Shown here one piece after another: positions 36,655-43,997 of a stretch of 64,000 nucleotides of DNA. Position numbers and translations under genes: made by a program. Below the pieces are notes generated by a model, which was not told the DNA's origin, did not search any database, and worked only from the letters and a program-made list of their open reading frames with translations. The stretch covers positions 1 to 64,000 of the forward strand of contig CAWIVZ010000002.1 of NCBI GenBank assembly GCA_963839645.1. The letters are read 5' to 3'. Numbering within the stretch: position 1 is the stretch's first letter; every line of letters begins with the position of its first letter. This DNA is from PALSA-911 sp963839645. GTDB lineage: Bacteria > Pseudomonadota > Alphaproteobacteria > Acetobacterales > Acetobacteraceae.

Positions 36655-37776
36655 ATGCAGGCATTGAAGAACGCCACCGCCGTGATCGGCGTCGGCAACA
36701 CCGCCTACGGCAATTTTCCCCATATCGACGAATACGGCCTGGCCGCCGAGGCGTTCCGCAATGCGGTGAACGATTGCGGCATCGACAAGAACGAGATCGA
36801 CGGCATGGTGGTTTGCCGCATCCCCTATTACGCCCGCATGGGTGAGGTGCTGGGGCTCGATCCGCGCTGGACCCTGACGCTGCCGCCGCATGGCAGGATG
36901 TCCGGCATCGGCATCATCGAGGCGGCGACCGCCTTGGCGGCCGGGCATTGCAAGTATGTGGCGCTGATGTACGCCAATATCGGCCGCTCCCGCCGGGTGA
37001 ACTATGGCGGGGACGAAAGCCCCGGCGTCTGGGACCCGTTCGGCTTCACCTCGCCGGGCGCGGCGCACGCGATGGCGTTTCAGCGGCACATGCAGCTGTA
37101 CGGCACCACCACGCGCCAACTCGCGGAGGTGTCGGTCGCCATCCGTCACCACGCCTGCCTGAACCCCGATGCGGTGATGCAGAAGCCGATCACCATCGAG
37201 GATCACGAGAACGCCCGCTTCATCACCGCGCCGCTGCGGCTGCTGGATTACTGCCTGATCAACGACGGCGCGGTGTGCATGATCCTGACCACGGCCGACC
37301 GGGCGAAGGACTTCAAGAAGAAACCCGTGATGATCTCCGGCTTTGGCGGGCAGGAGAGCTTCACCCGGTCCTCGATCTCCAATTTCGACATGGATTTCTG
37401 GCACCCCGCGGTTAAATCCGCCGGCGAGCAGGCCTATGGCATGGCCGGGGTCAGCCACGGCGATATCGACGGTTTGATGTGCTACGACAATTTCAGCCCG
37501 ACGGTGCTGTTCAGCCTGGAGGGGCTGGGCTTCTGCAAGCAGGGCGAATCCGGCAGCTTCGTCGAGGGCGGTACGCTGAAGCTGGGCAGCAAGCTGCCGG
37601 TGAATACAGACGGTGGGCATCTGTCCAACTCCTACATGCAGGGCTGGGCGCTGAACGTGGAGGCGGTGCGGCAGTTGCGCGGCGAGTGCGGCGCGCGGCA
37701 GATCCCCGATTGCGAGGTGGTGCAATACGTCCAGGCGACGCCTTGCACCCGCTCCATCATCTACACGCGCGGCTGA
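36655..37776 (+). CDS. Thiolase-like protein lacking the nucleophilic Cys (SCP2-type)
   Basis: 373 residues from the ATG at 36655, with AGGGAG 8 bases upstream (a GTG at 36646 is in frame but too close to that site). The thiolase fold is clear: N-terminal AVIGVGNTAYG, central IEAATALAAGHCKYVALMYANIG, C-terminal NTDGGHLSNSYMQGWALN. Where thiolases have the nucleophilic Cys the sequence reads PPHGRMSGIG, with no Cys. The catalytic GHP His is NSY. Such proteins, paired with a DUF35 protein, include the retro-aldolases of steroid side-chain breakdown (Ltp2-type). The DUF35 gene follows by 11 bp. An aldolase role is therefore more likely than thiolysis (inference). Confidence 0.82.
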   Translation: MQALKNATAVIGVGNTAYGNFPHIDEYGLAAEAFRNAVNDCGIDKNEIDGMVVCRIPYYARMGEVLGLDPRWTLTLPPHGRMSGIGIIEAATALAAGHCKYVALMYANIGRSRRVNYGGDESPGVWDPFGFTSPGAAHAMAFQRHMQLYGTTTRQLAEVSVAIRHHACLNPDAVMQKPITIEDHENARFITAPLRLLDYCLINDGAVCMILTTADRAKDFKKKPVMISGFGGQESFTRSSISNFDMDFWHPAVKSAGEQAYGMAGVSHGDIDGLMCYDNFSPTVLFSLEGLGFCKQGESGSFVEGGTLKLGSKLPVNTDGGHLSNSYMQGWALNVEAVRQLRGECGARQIPDCEVVQYVQATPCTRSIIYTRG

Positions 37777-37787
37777 GGAGGATTGCC

Positions 37788-38189
37788 ATGAGCTACAACA
37801 AGCCGCTGCCGAAGATCGATCCGGTCAACCAGGGTTTTTGGGACAACGCGAAGTCCGGCAAGCTGTCGGTGCAGAGTTGCAAGTCCTGTGGCGACAAGCG
37901 CTATCCGGCGTCGCCGGTCTGTCCGAAATGCCTGTCCCCGGACCAGGAATGGATGAGCGTATCGGGCAAGGGGACGCTGGAATCCTGGGTGGATTTCCAT
38001 CGCGCCTACTGGGACGGGTTCAAGGAGGATCTGCCCTATCGGGTTTGCCTGGTGAAGCTGGCCGAAGGGCCGGTGATGGTCAGCAACCTTGTGGGACCAT
38101 CGGATCATGCCAAGGTGGGCGCCGCGGTGGAGGTAGTGTTCGATGCGGTGACCGAGGACGTGACGCTGCCAAAGTTCAAGATGGCCTGA
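37788..38189 (+). CDS. DUF35 OB-fold/zinc-ribbon partner of the thiolase-like protein
   Basis: 133 residues from the ATG at 37788, preceded by GAGGAGGA. The zinc ribbon is CKSCGDKRYPASPVCPKC at residues about 25-42 (two CxxC pairs), followed by the OB-fold domain (GKGTLESWVDFHRAYW...PYRVCLVKLAEGP). DUF35 proteins form complexes with thiolase-fold enzymes, including aldolases, and are needed for activity. The immediate neighbourhood supports such a complex. Last gene of the plus-strand cassette. Confidence 0.88.
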   Translation: MSYNKPLPKIDPVNQGFWDNAKSGKLSVQSCKSCGDKRYPASPVCPKCLSPDQEWMSVSGKGTLESWVDFHRAYWDGFKEDLPYRVCLVKLAEGPVMVSNLVGPSDHAKVGAAVEVVFDAVTEDVTLPKFKMA

Positions 38190-38279
38190 CCCGCGCACGG
38201 CCTGTCCCGGCGACCTGCATGGCACCTCGATCGCCGCCTTCCGGTCCGGGATCGCCGGTGACGAACCGGTGCAGTGGGG

Positions 38280-38984
38280 CTATTGAGCCGGTGGCGGCAC
38301 ACCGATCGGCGTGCTGCCGCGGCAGGCCTGGGCAACCTGGTTCCGGGCGTCGCTCGAGAGATGCTCGAAGCAGGCCAGGCGGTCCTTGGCGCGTAGGTCG
38401 CTGCCCGTCGCCGTATTGGCGGGGTAGGGGCGGGGCTGCATCCCCTTCGGCATGCCGGTTCCGTCCCAGTCGTTGCTGACATAGTAGGGCCCGCCCAATT
38501 TGGATGGCGTGCCGATATCGGCGCTGTCCGCCCATTTGGCGGGAACGATCTCGCTGCCGCACAGTTTGGTTTCCTCGAAACGGGCGAGGGTGATCGGCGG
38601 CTCTTCCGTGGGTGTGGGAGGGGGGGAGGCGGCCATATCCTTCAGCAGCACCCGCCGCGTCGTCGGCTGCGGTTGAAAGAACGCGCCGAGCATCCACGCA
38701 TAGCGGAAATCGGCGTTCTGGATGGAGACCGCTTCAAGATTGGCGCCCATCAGGCAACTGCCGCGCAGATCGGCGCTGCCCAGGCGGGCGTGCAGCAACT
38801 CCACATCCGCCAGATTGGCGCCGCGCAAATCGGCATATTCCAGGTTGGCCTCTTCCAGGATCGCCCCGGACAGCTGCACGCCGGACAGCACGGCGGCACG
38901 CAGATCCGCCCCCGTGAGATCGGCGTCGGCCAGGCGGTAGCGGCGAAGATCGCTGTCCGCCAGGTTGGTGTTGCGCAGGTTCAT
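38280..38984 (-). CDS. Pentapeptide-repeat protein
   Basis: 234 residues from the ATG at 38984, which overlaps the stop of the membrane protein gene (ATGA). Residues 1-100 are about 18 pentapeptide repeats of the A(D/N)Lxx type (NLADSDLRRYRLADADLTGADL...LRGANLADVELL), forming a right-handed beta-helix. The remaining 130 residues are not repeated, Pro-rich in part, with two Cys (LACFEH, QACRGS), and unknown. The repeat region carries no sign of the DNA-gyrase-mimic type beyond the fold. Translational coupling to a multi-pass membrane protein suggests that the two form a unit. Confidence 0.82.
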   Translation of the reverse strand: MNLRNTNLADSDLRRYRLADADLTGADLRAAVLSGVQLSGAILEEANLEYADLRGANLADVELLHARLGSADLRGSCLMGANLEAVSIQNADFRYAWMLGAFFQPQPTTRRVLLKDMAASPPPTPTEEPPITLARFEETKLCGSEIVPAKWADSADIGTPSKLGGPYYVSNDWDGTGMPKGMQPRPYPANTATGSDLRAKDRLACFEHLSSDARNQVAQACRGSTPIGVPPPAQ

Positions 38985-39727
38985 GCCGCGATGCTGTCCC
39001 CCCACCCGGCGAAGCCGAAGCCGGCCAGCAGCAGAATACCGAGCGCGGCGCCGGTCAGGCGGCTCGGCCAGCGGCTGCGGAACAACCGCCGGTGCCGGCA
39101 ATCGATGTGCAGCGCGATAACCGAAAGCAGGAGGCTGAGCGCAAGGGCGGCCAGGACGCAGCCCTGCCAGACGTTGATCGGCCAGTTCTGGCCGGCATAG
39201 CGCAGCGCGGAGATCTTCCAGAAAATCACCAGTATGGTTGCGGGCACCACGACATACAGCGCGATGGAAAGCAGCGAGAGCGGCCACATGTCGACGTGAT
39301 TGCGCATCAGGCCGTTGGCCGTCGTGCCGCCCGGCGTCTTGAGCAGCGCATGCGCCTGGATCCAGAGGTAGAATTGGATCGACACCAGCACCCAGGGCGA
39401 AACGGCGCAGAAGGCGGGGAACAGCAGCTTCAGGCCCAGCAGCGGCACATCGACGGTGGTGGCGCCCGTCATGACGCCGGTGCTGGTGGCGGATGTGTTG
39501 ATCAGTTCCACGTCGCCGTGGCCCAACACGGTGATGGCGCAGAACGCCGAGGCGATCACCATGCTTTGAAACGCCCAGGCGAGCGAGCTAGCGAGGTCCT
39601 TGACCAGGTTTGCATCGACCTCGGCTTCGGACGGGCGGGTGGCTGCCTTGGGACGGGTTTCGCTCAGGCGGACCCCCTGTGCCAGCGCCGCCAGATCGGC
39701 CGGCGCGCGCAATTCCGAAACGACCAT
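38981..39727 (-). CDS. Polytopic membrane protein coupled to the pentapeptide-repeat gene
   Basis: 248 residues. A polar N-terminus of about 45 residues is followed by five hydrophobic segments (about 48-68, 95-125, 148-172, 184-206 and 216-236). The short, Arg-rich stretch HIDCRHRRLFRSRWPSR lies between the last two. I recognise no characterised family, though membrane proteins followed by pentapeptide repeats, separate or fused, are known in bacteria. Its last codon overlaps the next start. Confidence 0.72.
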   Translation of the reverse strand: MVVSELRAPADLAALAQGVRLSETRPKAATRPSEAEVDANLVKDLASSLAWAFQSMVIASAFCAITVLGHGDVELINTSATSTGVMTGATTVDVPLLGLKLLFPAFCAVSPWVLVSIQFYLWIQAHALLKTPGGTTANGLMRNHVDMWPLSLLSIALYVVVPATILVIFWKISALRYAGQNWPINVWQGCVLAALALSLLLSVIALHIDCRHRRLFRSRWPSRLTGAALGILLLAGFGFAGWGDSIAA

Positions 39728-39799
39728 AGCGCGCCGCGATCACGCTGCGCCAGAACTTGTTGCGCGGTCTGCGCCGAGGGGCTTCGTTTTGGAAGGGGA

Positions 39800-39937
39800 T
39801 CAGCGAGCCGCCAGGGTCAGCGTCCGGTGCACCGTCAGGGCGATATGCGTGGTCTGGTCCAGAGTGTCGCCGAACCAGGACTCGATCGCCGCCTCGCGCT
39901 TGCCGACATACACCGGCTTGCCGTCTTCCAGCACCAT
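39800..39937 (-). CDS. Small hypothetical protein behind the CoA transferase gene
   Basis: A 45-residue frame (MVLEDGKPVYVG...HRTLTLAAR) with balanced, coding-like composition. It is in the same frame as the CoA transferase that stops at 39968, and the sequence between the stop and this ATG also reads as plausible protein (GRAGHDLP). It could be a short gene or the remaining C-terminus of a longer one. I do not recognise it. Confidence 0.3.
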   Translation of the reverse strand: MVLEDGKPVYVGKREAAIESWFGDTLDQTTHIALTVHRTLTLAAR

Positions 39938-39967
39938 CGGCAAATCATGGCCGGCGCGGCCGTCATG

Positions 39968-41152
39968 TCAGACGACTTTGCCCGTGTGCAGTTTTCCGAT
40001 TTCCTCGGCGGAGTAGCCGAGTTCGCCCAGCACCGCGTCCGTGTGCTCGCCGGCTTCCGGCGTCGCGCTGCGGATCGACCAGGGGGTGCGGCTGAGCTCG
40101 ATCGGCTGGCCGATCACCTCGACCTCGCCGAGCACCTTGTGCGGCACCTTGCGGGTGATGTGGAGGTGCTTGACCTGTGGGTCGGCGAACACCTCGTTCA
40201 TCTTGTAGATCGGGCCGGAGGGAACGCCGGCCTGATTAAGCGCCTCGATCCATTCGGCAGAGGTTTTGTGCACCGTGATGGCCTCGATCTCGGCATTCAG
40301 CGCGTCGCGGTTGTCCGATCGCCCCTGACCGGAGTTGTAGCGCGGGTCGGTGAACAGATGCTCGGCGCCGAGTGCCTTGCACATGCGGCCGTAAATGTCG
40401 GTGCCGGCGGCGGCGATGTTGATGTAGCCGTCCTTGGTTTGGAACACACCGGTCGGGATGGAGGTCGGGTGGTTGTTGCCGGCCTGTTCGGGCACCTCGT
40501 GGCCGATGGTCCAGCGCGCCGCCTGGAAGTCCAGCATGGAGATCTGTGCCGCCAGCAGGTTGCTTTTCACCCATTGGCCCTGGCCGGACTGTTCGCGCTC
40601 CAGCAATGCCACCAGGATGCCCATGGCGCAGAAGATACCAGCGGTCAGGTCGGCGACGGGGATGCCGACGCGGACCGGGCCCTGGCCGGGCAGGCCGGTG
40701 ATGGACATCAGGCCGCCGAGGCCCTGGGCGATCTGGTCAAAGCCCGGGCGATCACGGTACGGGCCGTCCTCGCCGAAGCCGGAGATGGAGGCATAGACCA
40801 GGCGCGGGTTGATCGCCTTCAGGCTTTCGTAGTCGATGCCGAGGCGGAACTTCACGTCGGGGCGGAAATTCTCGACGATGACGTCGCTCTTGGCTGCCAG
40901 CCGCTTGAGAATCTCAAGCCCTTCGGGGGTCTTCAGGTTCAGCGTCAGGCTGCGCTTGTTACGGTGCAGGTTCTGGAAATCCGGGCCGTGGCGTTCGCCG
41001 CCGAGGCCGGCATCGCCCTCCGGTGATTTGATCTTCACCACGTCCGCGCCCCAGTCGGCGAGCTGGCGGACGCAGGTGGGGCCGGCGCGCACCCGGGTGA
41101 GGTCGATGACCTTGAAACGTGCGAGCGGGCCTGTGGTCATATTGGTTTCCAT
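39968..41152 (-). CDS. Class III CoA transferase (CaiB/BaiF family)
   Basis: 394 residues (the Met at 41140 is an alternative start), normal length for a single-domain enzyme. FKVIDLTRVRAGPTCVRQLADWGADVVKIKSPEGD is the N-terminal CoA-binding region; ISGFGEDGPYRDRPGFDQIAQGLGGLMS and the central SGQGQWVKSNLLAAQISML follow. At the position of the catalytic Asp the sequence reads LLAAQ, so the usual acid is not evident, which deserves checking by alignment. It transfers CoA between carboxylic acids. Monocistronic or followed by the small frame at 39937. Confidence 0.87.
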   Translation of the reverse strand: METNMTTGPLARFKVIDLTRVRAGPTCVRQLADWGADVVKIKSPEGDAGLGGERHGPDFQNLHRNKRSLTLNLKTPEGLEILKRLAAKSDVIVENFRPDVKFRLGIDYESLKAINPRLVYASISGFGEDGPYRDRPGFDQIAQGLGGLMSITGLPGQGPVRVGIPVADLTAGIFCAMGILVALLEREQSGQGQWVKSNLLAAQISMLDFQAARWTIGHEVPEQAGNNHPTSIPTGVFQTKDGYINIAAAGTDIYGRMCKALGAEHLFTDPRYNSGQGRSDNRDALNAEIEAITVHKTSAEWIEALNQAGVPSGPIYKMNEVFADPQVKHLHITRKVPHKVLGEVEVIGQPIELSRTPWSIRSATPEAGEHTDAVLGELGYSAEEIGKLHTGKVV

Positions 41153-41260
41153 CCGAGAATCTTTGCCGCGATACCTTGGATGGCCGGCCGATACCGGTCA
41201 ACCCGACGGCGGCACCGGTAGTGTCTCGGCTTGAATTTCCGCATCAGGCAGAAAGCAAGC

Positions 41261-41734
41261 CTAGCCGCATTCCTGTGATTGAACCTGCTTGCTCATATGG
41301 ACCGCAACACCGCCCTTGAACGCTTCCTCTCGGTCCACTCGGTAGCCGAGTTGGCGGTAGAGGCGGACGTTCCCGGCAAAGAGCTGGTTGGTATAGAGTT
41401 TGATCTCTCTGAACCCTGATGCCGCCGCGACCTTTTCGGCATGCGCCATCAGCTTCCGGCCAAGGCCATGCCTTTGATAGGCCGGTGCTACTGCCACATT
41501 CTCGATCAGCAGGTGATCGGCTTCGGGGATCGTCTCGATGAGCGCGGCCAGCTTCCCGTCCACGTACAGAAGGTCAAAGCGATGCTTCCGTAAGGCCTCC
41601 GCGTAATTCGCTGTCATCGGCTTGGGCTCGCGACCGATCACCGGCACCCATTTGGCATAGGCCGCCCGCGTCAGCTCTCGGATCGCGGCGGCGTCCGTTG
41701 CCACCCCCCGCCGTAATTTTTCCGTCTCGCTCAC
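41261..41734 (-). CDS. GNAT-family N-acetyltransferase
   Basis: 157 residues from a GTG at 41734; further upstream the frame has no homology. Motif A: LLIENVAVAPAYQRHGLGRKLMAHAEKVA at residues about 77-105 with the Q/RxxGxG/A acetyl-CoA loop (QRHGLG). LYTNQLFAGNVRLYRQLGYRV is motif B. Substrate unknown. The only clue to regulation is the 181-bp divergent gap to the monooxygenase gene. Confidence 0.82.
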   Translation of the reverse strand: MSETEKLRRGVATDAAAIRELTRAAYAKWVPVIGREPKPMTANYAEALRKHRFDLLYVDGKLAALIETIPEADHLLIENVAVAPAYQRHGLGRKLMAHAEKVAAASGFREIKLYTNQLFAGNVRLYRQLGYRVDREEAFKGGVAVHMSKQVQSQECG

Positions 41735-41915
41735 CCTTCTTCCACCTGGACCGTAGCTGCCATGGGCAGATTGGCAAAGATCTACAGATGTGGCGAGGGG
41801 CCGCAAAAGGGATCGGCGGCCGAATTGAACCGGAAGCGCGCTACCGCAGCACCGGATAGGCGCGGGGCCGGCAAGCCGATAGTCTTGGCCTGCATCAATC
41901 ATAATGGAGGAAACC

Positions 41916-42215
41916 ATGGCCCGCGTTGCCCTGATCGTCGAATTCAAGCTGAAGCCCGGCACCTGGGCGAAATTCAACGACATCATCCGCGCCCATGCCG
42001 CCGGCACCAAGGCCGACGAGCCGGGCTGCGAGCAGTTCGACGTGCTGCAGCCGGAAACCGACGGCAAGCCGGATCACGGCCGGGTCATGCTGGTGGAGGT
42101 CTACAAGGACGCGGCGGCCTTCGAGATCCACACCAAGAGCCAGAGGTTGGTGAACACGCGCGCAGCCTACGCCGATCTGGTGGACAGCCGCGTGATCACG
42201 CGCTGCGGACTGTAG
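41916..42215 (+). CDS. Antibiotic-biosynthesis-monooxygenase-fold (ABM) protein
   Basis: 99 residues from the ATG at 41916, with GGAGG five bases upstream. Single ABM ferredoxin-like domain: VALIVEFKLKPGTWAKFNDIIRAHAAGTKADEPGCEQFDVLQ, then VMLVEVYKDAAAFEIHTKS. Such small dimeric proteins oxidise quinones or haem-like compounds without a cofactor, or have unknown roles. Its last 20 bp overlap the end of the convergent metallo-hydrolase gene. Confidence 0.85.
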   Translation: MARVALIVEFKLKPGTWAKFNDIIRAHAAGTKADEPGCEQFDVLQPETDGKPDHGRVMLVEVYKDAAAFEIHTKSQRLVNTRAAYADLVDSRVITRCGL

Positions 42216-42870
42216 CGCCCCGCAGGAACGGGTTGTTGGCCCGTTCCGCCCCGAACGTCGATCCCGGTCCGTGGCCGCAGACGAACTGGTAGTCATCGCC
42301 AAGCGGCAGCAGCTTTTCGACGATGGCGGTGATCAGCGCATCGCCGTCACCGTAGGGGAAATCGCTGCGCCCGACCGAGCCCTGGAAAAGCACGTCGCCG
42401 ACCAAGGCGAGTCGCTGTTCGTGGTTGATGAACACCACATGGCCGGGCGTGTGCCCGGGGCAATGCAGCACAGCGAACGCGTGGCCGCCAACCGCGACGG
42501 TTTCCCCCTCCGTCAGCCAGCGGTCGGGGGTGACGTCACTGGCGCCTTCGATGCCATATCTGGCGCCCTGCTCGGCCAGGGCGTCCAACAGAAACTTGTC
42601 GCGGATGTCCGGGCCCACGATCGGCACGTTCTGCCCGCCGGCTTCCAGGGCCTGTTTCAGGCCGGAAGCACCGCCGGCGTGGTCCATGTGGCCGTGGGTG
42701 AGAAGGATGCGTTCCACCTGCAGGCCATTCTGTTCGATGGCGGCCAGGATCTGCTCCACATCGCCGCCGGGGTCGATGACCGCGGCCTGCAGCGTGTCGG
42801 AATCCCATAGCAGGGTGCAGTTCTGCTGAAACGGCGTAACCGGGACGATCGCCCCGCGCAAAACACCCAT
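42196..42870 (-). CDS. MBL-fold metallo-hydrolase (glyoxalase-II-like)
   Basis: 224 residues from the ATG at 42870. The metal site is complete: THGHMDHAGG (HxHxDH), GHTPGHVVF, GDVLFQGSVGRSDF and the final CGHGPGSTFGAE. It belongs to the short glyoxalase-II/YcbL-like group that hydrolyses thioesters such as S-lactoylglutathione. It starts 1 base behind the stop of the PDZ gene, so the two are co-transcribed. Confidence 0.87.
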   Translation of the reverse strand: MGVLRGAIVPVTPFQQNCTLLWDSDTLQAAVIDPGGDVEQILAAIEQNGLQVERILLTHGHMDHAGGASGLKQALEAGGQNVPIVGPDIRDKFLLDALAEQGARYGIEGASDVTPDRWLTEGETVAVGGHAFAVLHCPGHTPGHVVFINHEQRLALVGDVLFQGSVGRSDFPYGDGDALITAIVEKLLPLGDDYQFVCGHGPGSTFGAERANNPFLRGATVRSA

Positions 42871-42871
42871 C

Positions 42872-43846
42872 TCAGTGCAGCTTCGGGGATTTGAGGAAAG
42901 CGGCGCGGTCGGCTGAACGGACCGTGACGGCCAGGGTGCTGTTGTCGCGCCCCAGCCGCAGGCGCACCGGCGCGCCGGCGCTGCCGCAGGCCCAGACACG
43001 GCGCCACAGGCCGACCAGATCGGTTATCTCGTCCTCGCCGATGGAGATGATGCGGTCGCCGGTGCGCACGCCGGCCTGCTCCGCCGGGCCGCCATCGGCC
43101 AGGCCGCCGACCACGATGTCCTCGTCATGCTCGGTGGCATACATGCCGAGCCAGGGGCGGGCGGGGCGGTTCACCCGGCCATAGGTGAGCAGGTCGCTCA
43201 GGATCGGCGTGAGGTGGCTGATCGGCACGACCATGTTCATGTCATGCCGGCCGCCCTTGCCGTCGCCTTGCTGCAGGATCAGGGAGCCGATGCCGTACAG
43301 CTTGCCGTCCTCGCCGATCAGGCCGCCGCCACCCCAGAACGGGTGGGCGGGGGCGGTGAACATCGCGTCGTCCAGGGCGTATTCCCAGTAGCCGGCGAAT
43401 TCCTGGCGGCCGACCAGCTTGGTCTCGATGGCGTGGTGGCGGCCGCCGTTGGCCGCGAAGACCACAGGGTCGCCGACGCGCAGCCGGTCGGTGTCGCCGA
43501 TCTCCAGCGCCGGCAGGTCGAGCTTGCCCAGGGCCTGCACCAGGCCGAAGCCGCTTTCCTGGTCATAGGCCAAGGCGTGGCCCGGCACGGCGCGGCCGTC
43601 GCTACAGGTGATCCAGATGGTCTCCGCCTCGGTCACGAGGTAGCCGATGGTGGCGATCAGGCCGGTGTCGCGGATCACCACGCCGCTGCCGGCCCGTTCG
43701 GTGCCGAGGGTGTTTGCGGTGAAGGCGTCTGCCGGAATGTAGGACTTGATGCCGACCACGGCGCGCAGCGCCCGGTCCAGGTCGAACGAGTAATCGCTCG
43801 GATCGGGCTGCAGGTTCTGCGGGATTTCCCAATCGTCGTTTGTCAT
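42872..43846 (-). CDS. Trypsin-like/PDZ protein without catalytic triad (1)
   Basis: 324 residues from the ATG at 43846 (MTNDDWEIPQ); no signal peptide, so probably cytoplasmic. The chymotrypsin-like barrel is recognisable from GSGVVIRDTGLIATIGYLVTEA to GKLYGIGSLIL, and a PDZ domain follows (GGPAEQAGVRTGDRIISIG at about 255). The catalytic residues are missing: Tyr in TIGYLV where DegP-like proteases have His, Gly in YDQESGFGLV for the Asp, and WGGGGLIG where the Ser should be. It is therefore a scaffold or peptide-binding protein, not a protease. Operon with the metallo-hydrolase; a similar protein is encoded immediately upstream. Confidence 0.8.
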   Translation of the reverse strand: MTNDDWEIPQNLQPDPSDYSFDLDRALRAVVGIKSYIPADAFTANTLGTERAGSGVVIRDTGLIATIGYLVTEAETIWITCSDGRAVPGHALAYDQESGFGLVQALGKLDLPALEIGDTDRLRVGDPVVFAANGGRHHAIETKLVGRQEFAGYWEYALDDAMFTAPAHPFWGGGGLIGEDGKLYGIGSLILQQGDGKGGRHDMNMVVPISHLTPILSDLLTYGRVNRPARPWLGMYATEHDEDIVVGGLADGGPAEQAGVRTGDRIISIGEDEITDLVGLWRRVWACGSAGAPVRLRLGRDNSTLAVTVRSADRAAFLKSPKLH

Positions 43847-43997
43847 GGCTCGGCGTCTTCCGTGTCCTGGCGGGTCGCTTGTTGCAACTATAGCCACAAT
43901 TGGCGATCCGCGGCGAGATTTGAACCGCCAGTGTGGGGGAAAGATATCGTTCTGCCCAGCCGTGGGGCCGGCGCGGACGGGCCGGCCATGGGAGGGC

